Source of the DNA: Acidilobaceae archaeon
GTDB lineage: Archaea > Thermoproteota > Thermoprotei_A > Sulfolobales > Acidilobaceae
Direction: 5' to 3'
DNA: 64,000 nucleotides
Assembly (NCBI GenBank): GCA_027014125.1
Contig: JALWEI010000028.1
Location: forward strand, 1 to 64,000
Under the pieces are notes generated by a model that saw only the letters and a program-made list of their open reading frames with translations, made no database searches and was not told the DNA's origin. The first letter of the stretch is position 1, and each line of letters starts with the position of its first letter. This document shows positions 52,548 through 61,500 of the stretch, one piece after another. A program made the position numbers and the translations under genes.

Positions 52548-53054
52548 TTACCCTACCGTGGCCTGCTCCTGGCCGTAGGACGAGTGGCATCCCTTCAGTA
52601 TCGTGTATATCTCTATAACGGGGACCTTAACCGTCTCTCCTTCCAGAGTTATTGATATCGCCTCTCCCGGCTTGTATACACCATCTACGACTATAGTCGG
52701 GTCTATTATAGGGGATCCTCCATACCTTGATAGGAACTCTGATGCGGGGTATACTGCCGCCACCCTGAAGCCGTTGTCGCCCTCGAGTAGGAAGATCACT
52801 ATCGAGTCCCTGTTGCCAGCCTTGGCTATACCATAGGGGCCCCGGGCGTCTAACCTATACTCCTCCCCATTATACACCAGGGCCCCGCTCCCAATGCCCA
52901 GGCTGACCACGTTCCCCCTAACCGTTACCCTTGTGGGCGAGTCCACGCTGGCTAGGCTACCCACCTCGTTGTACTTGGATGCGTTTATGGATGCGTACCC
53001 TATCCCGGCTATGAGTACTGCCATTATCACTGCTAGCAGTATGGGCCTATTCAC
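52548..53054 (-). CDS. ccmE: Cytochrome c heme chaperone CcmE, CxxxY variant
   Basis: Binds heme covalently and hands it to apocytochrome. The 168-residue protein has one N-terminal anchor (ILLAVIMAVLIAGIGYA), an OB-like beta barrel and the C-terminal heme-attachment site. In place of the bacterial HxxxY motif it has CHSSY (Cys156, Tyr160), the C-x3-Y form of the archaeal System I variant that lacks CcmH. The ATG overlaps the ccmC stop by 4 bp. A binding-protein gene follows 57 bp downstream on the same strand. Confidence 0.92.
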   Translation of the reverse strand: MNRPILLAVIMAVLIAGIGYASINASKYNEVGSLASVDSPTRVTVRGNVVSLGIGSGALVYNGEEYRLDARGPYGIAKAGNRDSIVIFLLEGDNGFRVAAVYPASEFLSRYGGSPIIDPTIVVDGVYKPGEAISITLEGETVKVPVIEIYTILKGCHSSYGQEQATVG

Positions 53055-54061
53055 CGCCTGCCACCCAAGAGGTGGAGGGAGGCGGATAGTAATATAGTGT
53101 ATACTATGAATGTGAAGGGGGTGCTCCAGTGGTAGAGGATCTCTATGTTGTCCCCGTCGATCCTGACTATGTGGCCTATTAGCGTGCTTTGGCCGTCTCT
53201 GGTTAGCGGGGGGCTTATAGGAGGCTCTACGGGTCTATCGAAGCCTATAGTCTCCCCGCTTGATAGCGTAATACTTGTGATCTTGCCCTCGCTGGTTGTA
53301 GTGGCGTTAACTACCCTAGCACTATCACCCGTTACAGCTGGGTAGTAGGTGTACCCCGCGATTGCTATTCCTACTAGGAGTATCGCGAGGGGGATAATCC
53401 TAGGCACCCTGATGCCTCCACGGGCGTGGAGTATCGGGGCTAGCGCTGCTATTGACGCTAGCAGGAGTATCCTCATACCCAGCAGTATGCCACCCGGCCC
53501 GCCTCCTGCGAACTCCGCGATAGCCTCCCCTGTCGGGTGGAGGCTCTCTAGAACCCTGGAGGCTAGGAAGCTTATAGGTATCATCACAAACGCTGCTATC
53601 GCATATGCCGCCCCCACCCTGCCTGCCCTGTCAGGATCCGGTATGCTACTCTTTAGCGGGAAGTATGCCAGGTAGGATAGGAATAGTAGTAGCACTGCTG
53701 TCTGCTTGGGATCCCAGTTCCACGGGGCGCCCCAGGACTCGCTGGCCCACGCGCTACCCGTTACCAGAGTTGCTGCCCCGAACATTATCCCGTATTTGAC
53801 ATACGAGTCTGCAAGGACCTCGTAGCGTTTATCCCCGCTCCTCAGGTATAATATAGAGGAGATTAGGGCCCCGGTGAATACCACGTATGTTGATATAGCT
53901 ATGGGCACATGTATATAGATATTCTTGTAGGCCATGGGCGTGCCCAGCGTAACCCTAACCGGTATCGGCGCCTCGAGGACGGCATAGGACGCAACTGCCA
54001 CATCAACTATAACTAACAACAATAGTATTAGTAGTAGTGTTCTATCCCTACTGTGCCCCAT
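53051..54061 (-). CDS. ccmC: Heme handling protein CcmC, with long C-terminal part
   Basis: Loads heme onto CcmE. The 336-residue protein has the WWD motif WGAPWNWD (residues 110-117), His51 near the second helix and a His near 174 (ESLHPTG) as possible heme ligands. It is about 100 residues longer than bacterial CcmC; an extra segment (about 235-310) of beta character (ITSITLSSGETIGFDRP) sits before the last helix and may be outside the cell. It lies directly between ccmF and ccmE. Confidence 0.93.
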   Translation of the reverse strand: MGHSRDRTLLLILLLLVIVDVAVASYAVLEAPIPVRVTLGTPMAYKNIYIHVPIAISTYVVFTGALISSILYLRSGDKRYEVLADSYVKYGIMFGAATLVTGSAWASESWGAPWNWDPKQTAVLLLFLSYLAYFPLKSSIPDPDRAGRVGAAYAIAAFVMIPISFLASRVLESLHPTGEAIAEFAGGGPGGILLGMRILLLASIAALAPILHARGGIRVPRIIPLAILLVGIAIAGYTYYPAVTGDSARVVNATTTSEGKITSITLSSGETIGFDRPVEPPISPPLTRDGQSTLIGHIVRIDGDNIEILYHWSTPFTFIVYTILLSASLHLLGGRR

Positions 54062-54172
54062 AGCCGTACATCCCTAGCCTAACACGGCATCCCAGGAGTA
54101 ATTACCCTTTAACAACGTAACGTACAGGAGCCCCAATACCCGGCTATATTTGATATATACAAGATAATGCTC

Positions 54173-57058
54173 TCAGGAACCCGTCCTGTAGGCGAGGAGC
54201 GTAGCCACCCCTCCTAGAACCATAACTGCCACGCCGACCCATACTAGGTTAACCCAGGGCACATACTTAACCGCGACGACTATTCCCCCGGTGTTAATAG
54301 TGGATTCCTCCGGGTCGAACTCCTCAGATAGTAAGTACAGGTCTATTATGCCACGTTCAACCTGGATCCCCACACTATTTGGATCCAGGCTCCCTGCACC
54401 ACCCACTACATGCCCGGCCGCCATAACGGCTACTAGGCTAATGTACTCGGCCTCGCTAAGCCCTGTCCTAGCCTCTTTTAGATAATATGGCAGGAGCTCA
54501 TGGTACACCCCGAAGAATCCATTTACCTGTGGAGGCCTAACATTGATGTAAAGGTCTCCTAGGCCGTCCTTAATTATTAATGTATCCGTCACAAGCCCAT
54601 GTATACCCAGGGCCTCCCCATTCGCCTCGAACCTAATCACTGCCTCTCTCGTAATAGTTTCCCCTCCAGCATCTACCTCAAGCATCACCCTAAGCCTGAC
54701 ACCATCAAGCACGCTCGACGGCAGAGGCAATAGACCCGGGCCACTAGACGATATAGAATATAGTATACCAGGATCTAGTAGTACGTCAGCTAATGTAGAG
54801 TTAACAACACTACTCATCACACTACCGCTACCAAACCTAGCTATACTATACAGGTATAGTCCATAGTCATAGACACCTGGTACCTCGATGCTGACCCCAC
54901 TATACCCTATAGCCCCCTTTGTAACGAGGATAACTGGCGACGTCATAGTAATCACACTATTTCCTATTCTAACATCGTCTGATGCAACTATCATCCTATC
55001 TATCCTTATCGAAATATCCTTGAAAATCATGGACACGTTGTCTTTAAACTCTACTAGATAATATTTGCCATATTCTATGAGACTAACGTTTGTTAGATTA
55101 GATGATTCTATGCTAATACTACTTGCGTTTATCAACAATGATATATATGAATATTTATCGGTTAAGTTTTGCCGACTCGGTATATCTATACTAACTACTA
55201 CAGATATATTATTAATTATAATATTTATTTTTTCATTGTCTATTATCCTCGCTGTATTATTCTCTGTAATTATACTTATCGAGCCTACACTATTTAGATA
55301 GACATCAACATCTTTAATATTATTAATAATTGTAATAATTTTTTCAATTGTTTTTAATGTTTCATTGTTACTGATTTCTTCTTGCGCTAGCATTAACTCT
55401 TTTACTAGTGATGCCATGTCGTCTTTTAGCATACTTATTCCTTGCCATGCTGCTAGTGCTGTTACTCTCTTTCCTGCTATATGGGTATACAGGTCTATAA
55501 CCCCATTATTCTTTTCATATTTATAATCTATTATTTTTATACTTATGTCTCCTATGCTTATTGATTCTCCCTTTTTTAGATTATATTTTTCTAGGTATGT
55601 GTCGTTGAATGCATATGTTCCACTTAATAGTATCCCTATGTACGTTATCGCTATTCCTATATGTATTGTCTTTAGCATTAGGTCTCTGCTTCTCTTATTT
55701 TTACCTATTATTATTGATGTTGCTAGCATGGATAGTACTATGAGTGATATTGTTAGCCCTGTCGTCATCATTATGTTGGTGCTTGTTGGTGCCAGTGGCG
55801 CTATTTTGTATCCCGTGGCTACTATTATTGATGTTATCGTTACTATGATTATTAATGTTAAATATATTATTATTCCTCTTGTTTTTAGCTCTTTTGATAG
55901 GAAGTATGTGGGGATTAATGCTAGGGCTGCGGTGAATAGTGGATAGAGGATTGGGTGGTAGAATCTGACTCCCTCGGCCATTGTTGGTACTGTTGCCTCT
56001 ATTCCTATGACTGTTAGTAGGGATGGTGCCATTAGTGATGCGTATACGAATATTGCTATTAGTATTAGCAGTGCTCCTGCTATTGATATGGTTATCCCCG
56101 GTATGCTCCTTTTTCTCATCGTAGCCGCTATGGTGTTTATGACGTTGTATACCTGCTCGTCCACGGCTATTATGTACAGCATTATTCCTAGGAGCACTAT
56201 AGAGACGGCTAGGAGTACTGCGGTTCCGATGTTGGCTGCTGCGAAGCTGTGGAGTGGGCTTAGCCCGCTTCTCGTCACGTATAGCGCTAGGGGGATGCTG
56301 CTTGCTAGTAGGAGCAGCATTGGCCTCCTCATTCCCGAGATGGGGCCTATTGAGTGGATTACCGCTACTGCCGCTAGCCATACGGATAGCTGGGATATCT
56401 CCACCGGGTCCCAGGCCCAGTAGCCTCCCCAGCCAAACGTCTCATAGCTCCAGTAGCCGCCTAGTGTTATGCCCAGTGTGAGTAGGATCCAGCCTGCGAG
56501 GAGTAGCCTGGTCGCCCTGACGCCTGTTAGGATTGCTATTGCCGCGGTGAGTAGCATGCTGTAGCCTGCGAATGTTGTGGGCGGGTGTACAAGGATCCAG
56601 TAGCTCTTCAGGAGCGGGTTTATCCCTATCCCCCCTCCCTCTTCCATTACATCGAACGCCCCGTTGAGGAGTGCTGCCACCATCGATGCTAGTAGTAGGG
56701 CCGCCATTGCACCGGTGAACCTGTGGTTAGCCCCCCGCCTCATGAGATGTAGGGTGGAGGCTGCTGTTAGGGCTGAGAATAGGTAGAGGCTTGAGCCTCC
56801 CCCTGACCATGATGCCGCCCATCTTATAAGGGGGTCTAGCCCATCGTTGGAGTTTCTCGCGACCTCCGCCAGCCTATAGTCTAGTGTTATGAATGGTATC
56901 GTATATATTATCCATCCCGCCGCGGCTAGTGTTGCACCTATAACTAGTAGCCTTGTATGGCCCTCCTTGTCTCTTAGTGCCAGGTTGACTAGGCTGGCGG
57001 CTAGTGCAAGTATTGATAGTAGTGGTAGTATGGTTGCGTAGTGTATGCCTATGTGCAC
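54173..57058 (-). CDS. ccmF: Heme lyase subunit CcmF, with enlarged external domain
   Basis: Attaches heme to apocytochrome c. The 961-residue protein has the CcmF helices and WWD motif WGGYWAWD (about 210-217), PLLKSYWILVHPPTTFAGY and HSFAAAN. The region between the later helices, about residues 490-870, is a large soluble domain rich in Ile, Asn, Ser and Asp, coded by AT-rich DNA; bacterial CcmF is much shorter. I prefer the GTG at 57058, with GGAGGGTG about 6 nt upstream, over the GTG at 57067. It is first in the ccmF-ccmC-ccmE order. Confidence 0.93.
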   Translation of the reverse strand: MHIGIHYATILPLLSILALAASLVNLALRDKEGHTRLLVIGATLAAAGWIIYTIPFITLDYRLAEVARNSNDGLDPLIRWAASWSGGGSSLYLFSALTAASTLHLMRRGANHRFTGAMAALLLASMVAALLNGAFDVMEEGGGIGINPLLKSYWILVHPPTTFAGYSMLLTAAIAILTGVRATRLLLAGWILLTLGITLGGYWSYETFGWGGYWAWDPVEISQLSVWLAAVAVIHSIGPISGMRRPMLLLLASSIPLALYVTRSGLSPLHSFAAANIGTAVLLAVSIVLLGIMLYIIAVDEQVYNVINTIAATMRKRSIPGITISIAGALLILIAIFVYASLMAPSLLTVIGIEATVPTMAEGVRFYHPILYPLFTAALALIPTYFLSKELKTRGIIIYLTLIIIVTITSIIVATGYKIAPLAPTSTNIMMTTGLTISLIVLSMLATSIIIGKNKRSRDLMLKTIHIGIAITYIGILLSGTYAFNDTYLEKYNLKKGESISIGDISIKIIDYKYEKNNGVIDLYTHIAGKRVTALAAWQGISMLKDDMASLVKELMLAQEEISNNETLKTIEKIITIINNIKDVDVYLNSVGSISIITENNTARIIDNEKINIIINNISVVVSIDIPSRQNLTDKYSYISLLINASSISIESSNLTNVSLIEYGKYYLVEFKDNVSMIFKDISIRIDRMIVASDDVRIGNSVITMTSPVILVTKGAIGYSGVSIEVPGVYDYGLYLYSIARFGSGSVMSSVVNSTLADVLLDPGILYSISSSGPGLLPLPSSVLDGVRLRVMLEVDAGGETITREAVIRFEANGEALGIHGLVTDTLIIKDGLGDLYINVRPPQVNGFFGVYHELLPYYLKEARTGLSEAEYISLVAVMAAGHVVGGAGSLDPNSVGIQVERGIIDLYLLSEEFDPEESTINTGGIVVAVKYVPWVNLVWVGVAVMVLGGVATLLAYRTGS

Positions 57059-57188
57059 TAGGTGCACCCTCCACTATCCATGCCGGGGGCAGGGGGCGGG
57101 GCTGGAGGGTATAGGCGTTGCTCAATACAAGTATATCGGTTGGGCTTTTGCTAACCCGTTTTTACCTTACCCGGGGCTCGTGTGTCGC

Positions 57189-57767
57189 GTGGAGGAGGGT
57201 AGACCGGGTTTGGTGTCGAAGAAGGATGCCTCGGAGGTGCTCAGGATCCTCCTAGACGAGGGTTTCAGGTTCACCATTATCGGTGGTACAGTTGTGGAGC
57301 TCAACCTTGGCTCCAAGGATCTTGGGGACGACCTGGACCTATTCTCCGAGGAGCCTAGCGCCCTCGAGGAGGAGGAGTTCATACGTGTAGCGGAGGCCAG
57401 ATCCTGGGTCCTGGGCCAGACATGGCTTGGCACCCCCCGGCTGGTTGCAAGGGCTCCCGGGGGCGAGGTCCCCGTGGAGTTCTATGACAACCTGTACGAC
57501 TTCTATGTCCCCCCGGAGATCCTCGAGGACGCCGTTAGGACCATGATTGGCGGGGTGAGGGTTAGGGTAGTCAGGCTTGAGGATCATATAGTGCTCAAAG
57601 CCAATAGCGGTAGGGGGAGTGATATTGAGAGGCTGAAGGAGATAGCTAGGCTTGCCAAGAAGGGTAGGCTTAGGATTGATCCGAACAGGGTGATCGAGAC
57701 TGTGAACTTATTCGATGAGCCCCAGGTCCTGCTCAGGAGGCTGCGGGACGCTGGCTTCAGGCTCTAG
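57189..57767 (+). CDS. Nucleotidyltransferase-fold protein
   Basis: The 192-residue protein has the pol-beta-type motif GG (32-33), and DDLDLF with Asp48 and Asp50, the usual metal ligands. A helical C-terminal region follows (LEDHIVLKANSGRGSDIERLKEIARLA). It resembles the COG1708/COG2844-like archaeal group that transfers a nucleotide to an unknown acceptor. The start is uncertain: the GTG at 57189 fits a TATA-like run near 57156-57164; a GTG at 57180 and later codons are alternatives. It ends 11 bp inside the phosphoribosyltransferase gene. Confidence 0.75.
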   Translation: MEEGRPGLVSKKDASEVLRILLDEGFRFTIIGGTVVELNLGSKDLGDDLDLFSEEPSALEEEEFIRVAEARSWVLGQTWLGTPRLVARAPGGEVPVEFYDNLYDFYVPPEILEDAVRTMIGGVRVRVVRLEDHIVLKANSGRGSDIERLKEIARLAKKGRLRIDPNRVIETVNLFDEPQVLLRRLRDAGFRL

Positions 57768-58434
57768 CCCTATAAACCCCGTCCTCTACCTTTAGCACTC
57801 CCTTCGATATGGCTCTCCTTAGGGCTTCATCCCAGTACCATCCAAGGTCCTCGGGCTTCACTCCATACCACTCTATGAATATTGCCTTCAACTCGTCCAG
57901 GCTTGCCCCGCGTTTTAGCCTATCATCCTCCCTGGCCATCCTGGCTATGAACTGGGTGACGTCCTCCAGCCTTGTCCATGGATACTGGAACCAGGTCCAG
58001 TCCCTAACCTCTAGGTAATAGTAATCTGGCTTGTACTTTGCGACGGTGCTGATCCATTGTAGGGCCGCGGTTCTTGCCTGGCTTGGCCTCCACTCCCTCT
58101 CAACGAAGTCTTTGGCCAGCATCAGCGTTTCCCCCGTATCTACTATGTCGTCCACTATCAACACGTTCTTGCCTGTGGCGTCTATCTTGTAGGGGTACTT
58201 GAGTATAGCCCTCTCCGCCGCCTTGGCCGCCTCGACCCAGTGCTGGCTCTGCACCGCCAGCAGGTCACTCACATCCAGGAAATCGCACAGTAGCCTGGCG
58301 GGGACGAAGCCGCCCCTAGATACCGCCACTACTAGGTCCGGGGTCCACCCCGACTCTTCTATCCTCCTAGCCAGCCCCCTGCTCCACTCCACTATCTCAT
58401 CCCAGCTTACCAGCTTGACTGGCACCTTTGCCAT
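57757..58434 (-). CDS. Phosphoribosyltransferase (purine salvage type)
   Basis: Uses PRPP to make a nucleotide from a free base. The 225-residue protein has the PRPP motif VLIVDDIVDTGET (Asp95, Asp96), SRGGFVPARLL at the N-terminal side, and a helical C-terminus. This layout fits the archaeal Gpt/Hpt-like (COG2236) group; the base (guanine, hypoxanthine or xanthine) is not clear. The frame is open to 58476, but a TATA box (58467-58476) covers that extension, so I use the ATG at 58434. Confidence 0.9.
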   Translation of the reverse strand: MAKVPVKLVSWDEIVEWSRGLARRIEESGWTPDLVVAVSRGGFVPARLLCDFLDVSDLLAVQSQHWVEAAKAAERAILKYPYKIDATGKNVLIVDDIVDTGETLMLAKDFVEREWRPSQARTAALQWISTVAKYKPDYYYLEVRDWTWFQYPWTRLEDVTQFIARMAREDDRLKRGASLDELKAIFIEWYGVKPEDLGWYWDEALRRAISKGVLKVEDGVYRARA

Positions 58435-58466
58435 GCCGCTGCACCGGTTAGTTGACGCTGGGTTGA

Positions 58467-58476
58467 GGTATATCAA
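58467..58476 (-). promoter_or_regulatory. TATA box of the phosphoribosyltransferase gene
   Basis: TTGATATACC on the minus strand places the transcript start near 58445, which excludes the upstream ATG at 58476 and supports the ATG at 58434. Confidence 0.5.
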
Positions 58477-58528
58477 TCCTAAGGGTCCCCTCTTTTGCTG
58501 GGTTAGCCTCTAGTATACTTAGCAAAAC

Positions 58529-58537
58529 TTTTATATT
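58529..58537 (+). promoter_or_regulatory. TATA box of the subtilisin-like protease gene
   Basis: TTTTATATT is centred near 58533. Transcription would begin near 58560, giving a leader with GGGTGA before the ATG at 58599. Confidence 0.5.
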
Positions 58538-58598
58538 AGATGCCATATATGTGGCTATATGACTGATACATATAGACTATGATATGGGTGACCCCGAT

Positions 58599-61500
58599 AT
58601 GTATAAACAGAAGATATTGGTAGCGGTACTAATTCTAGTCATGACGCTACCACTGGCGGCACCACTAACTGGGATAGGAGCTCAGGCAAGCATAACACCG
58701 ATATCACCCCCAGGTAAGAGTGATGTCATCAACACATTCAAAGGGCAACCGGTTAAGTATAGTGGTGAGATCATCAATGAGGTTATGGCTAAGCTGAGCC
58801 CCAAGATACTGGATACCACATACCTCCAGGGTATAATGGAGACCATGCTATTCGATAATAAGGACTATACCACGTTCGGCCTAATAGTTAACATCGGCCT
58901 GGACGACTTTGACGAGGGTCTTAGGAGCCTAAAGAAGGTGGTCGACAGGTATGGAGACAAGTATGCATCCATAACCCAGGTGTGGCCCAAGCTTGGTATG
59001 GCCTTCGTCGAGGTTGACTCATCCAACCCAAGCTTCGTTATGAGGCTTGCAACTGCTATAGCCACTATAGGAGCCGTTGACTATGTTGATGTTAACGACC
59101 TGGCCCATATTACTATATTTGACTCGCACTACCTCCTACAGACCGCCCAAGTCTACAGTGCACTGGGTGTCAATGGCACCGGTGTAACTGTTGCCGTATT
59201 AGACACTGGCATAGAGGAAGCGCATCCAGAGCTTAATGGTAGCGTCATTGCATGGGCCGACTTCGTAAACGGCCAACCAGATCCCTATGACGATGAGGGA
59301 CACGGCACGTTCGTGGCAGGCATCATAGCAGCCCGCGGTGTACTACCATGGACCAATGGCAACGGTGTATGGCACTCTATCAACTTCAATGATGACTCGG
59401 AGTTCAACTATCCAGGCACAGCAAACCTGACATACGCCATAGACGTTGCCGCATATGCGGGTTCGAATGTAACATTGAACTTTACACAAAGGTACTGGAT
59501 AGAGAGCGGATTTGATTATGGATACGTCTACTACTGGTTCGACTCCAACACGACCCCAGTGGAGCTAGCCAGCTACACCGGGACCAACTTCACCCTGCAC
59601 ACCGAATCATTCAACATATCAGTCGATGCCGGGGCAACTACCCTCTACATAAGCTTCCAGTACGACCCCGACTTCAGCGTGCAGTACGGCGGCTGGTGGC
59701 TGGACGACATAATAGTATACAACGCTAGCGACCCAGCCGATATAATATTTGTGGATGACGTCGAGGGCCCGATGCCGCCTGAGGTCGTTAACAGCTACCT
59801 ATGGTCCAGGACTACCAACAGGCTGATGGGGATGGCCCCAGGTGCTAGCCTGGTCGGCGTGAAGGTTTGCGACAGCGGTGGATCCTGTACAACCACGGCC
59901 ATCCTAAGCGGTATAGAGTTTGCGATAAACCAGAGTGTCGATATAATCAGTATGAGCCTAGGAGGCCCCGTAGCTGGGTACGACTCCATGATGACTGCAA
60001 TCGATATAGCCAACTACGTGTACAACATCACCCCAGTAATAGCGGCAGGAAACGAGGGCCCGGGCTACTACACGATAGCCAGCCCGGCAGCAGCCATGGG
60101 AGCTATAGCAGTTGGCGCAGCTACAAAGACCAACACTATAGCATGGTTCAGCAGCAAGGGTCCCAACCCGGTCAACTATGACATAAAGCCGGATATAACC
60201 GCGTATGGCAGATACATAATATCCACGATTGCAGCCCAGCCCTTCGGCTACCCGCCGGGCACATACCTCTTCGCATCTGGTAGCGGTACAAGCTTCAGCA
60301 CGCCAATGGTTAGCGGCCTGGTCGCGCTCATAAAGCAGGCCCACCCAGACTGGAGCCCCGAGATGATAAGGTCAGCCCTTATATCGACAGCTACCGACCT
60401 AGAGTACTCCAGCTATACTGGAGCTGCTATGATGAACCCCTACGTGCAGGGCGGCGGCCTAGCCAACATATGGAGGGCCATAAACACACAGTTCCTACCC
60501 ATACCAGCCAAGGTCAGCTTTGGATCAGTAGATGCAAGGGAGAACCTGACCAGCCTCATAAACCTGATCAGCCTTGACCCAGGAGTGACCACTGCCACCG
60601 TTGCCGGGCTAGAGCTCTACGCCCTAGACGGGACAGACGTGTCCTCATGGATAGTATCCCCAGCAGTAGGAGACACCATAACACTGAATGGCACGCTAAA
60701 CCTGACCGTATCCATACCAGCTAACCCGATAAGGGATATGCTGTACTGGGGTAGGGTAAACCTCTCGGTGGCCGGGGACTACTATCAGGTGATATTCGGC
60801 TTCTACATACCACAGTACTACTGGGTCAACGGTACGGTGTATGACGTGGTGACCGGCGCCCCACTGGCCGGTGTTGCCGTGTACGCCGTGAGCCCAGACC
60901 TCTCAATCACATATAACGCGACCGTGACCAATGCTACTGGCCAGTTCTCCATGCTTGTCAGGGGAGGCGATATAAGGATACAGGCAAGCATACCCACAGG
61001 CTACTACGAGTACTACTCAACAGTATTCACCCTAGACGATAACATAACATACGACGTATTCATGACACCCAGGGTCAGCTATAACCCGCTAAACGCGCTG
61101 GTGGTGTATGACTCATTCTATGGTATGTGGACAGGCTCCCCACTATACGCACCCGACATGACTCCAGTACTAGCGCTAAACGGCACTCTAGGCATAAACA
61201 TGACCCTATGGAACACAACGATCCAACAGGTCGCGGTTGATGCAATACTGAGCGGCGACTTCCCCGTTGTTGCATGGTTCAGCGGTGGAATATGGTACCC
61301 ATTCGCAGACTCGCTAGACGCCATTGGGCTAATCATCTTCTCACTATTCTATGATGGAGGCCTACTAGTAGAGGGAGGCGAAATAGGATGGTTCTGGGGC
61401 GGATCCATAGTAATGCAATACGTTGCTCATGCCAACTTCGTATCTGACTTAGGTAAATCTGTGTACGAGATCAACATAACTAGGAGCCACCCGCTAACAT

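Noticed and set aside
55701-56381. Minus-strand frame of 226 codons overlapping ccmF in another phase
   Set aside because: Its low-complexity Asn/Arg/His content is a frame shadow of the hydrophobic CcmF helices.
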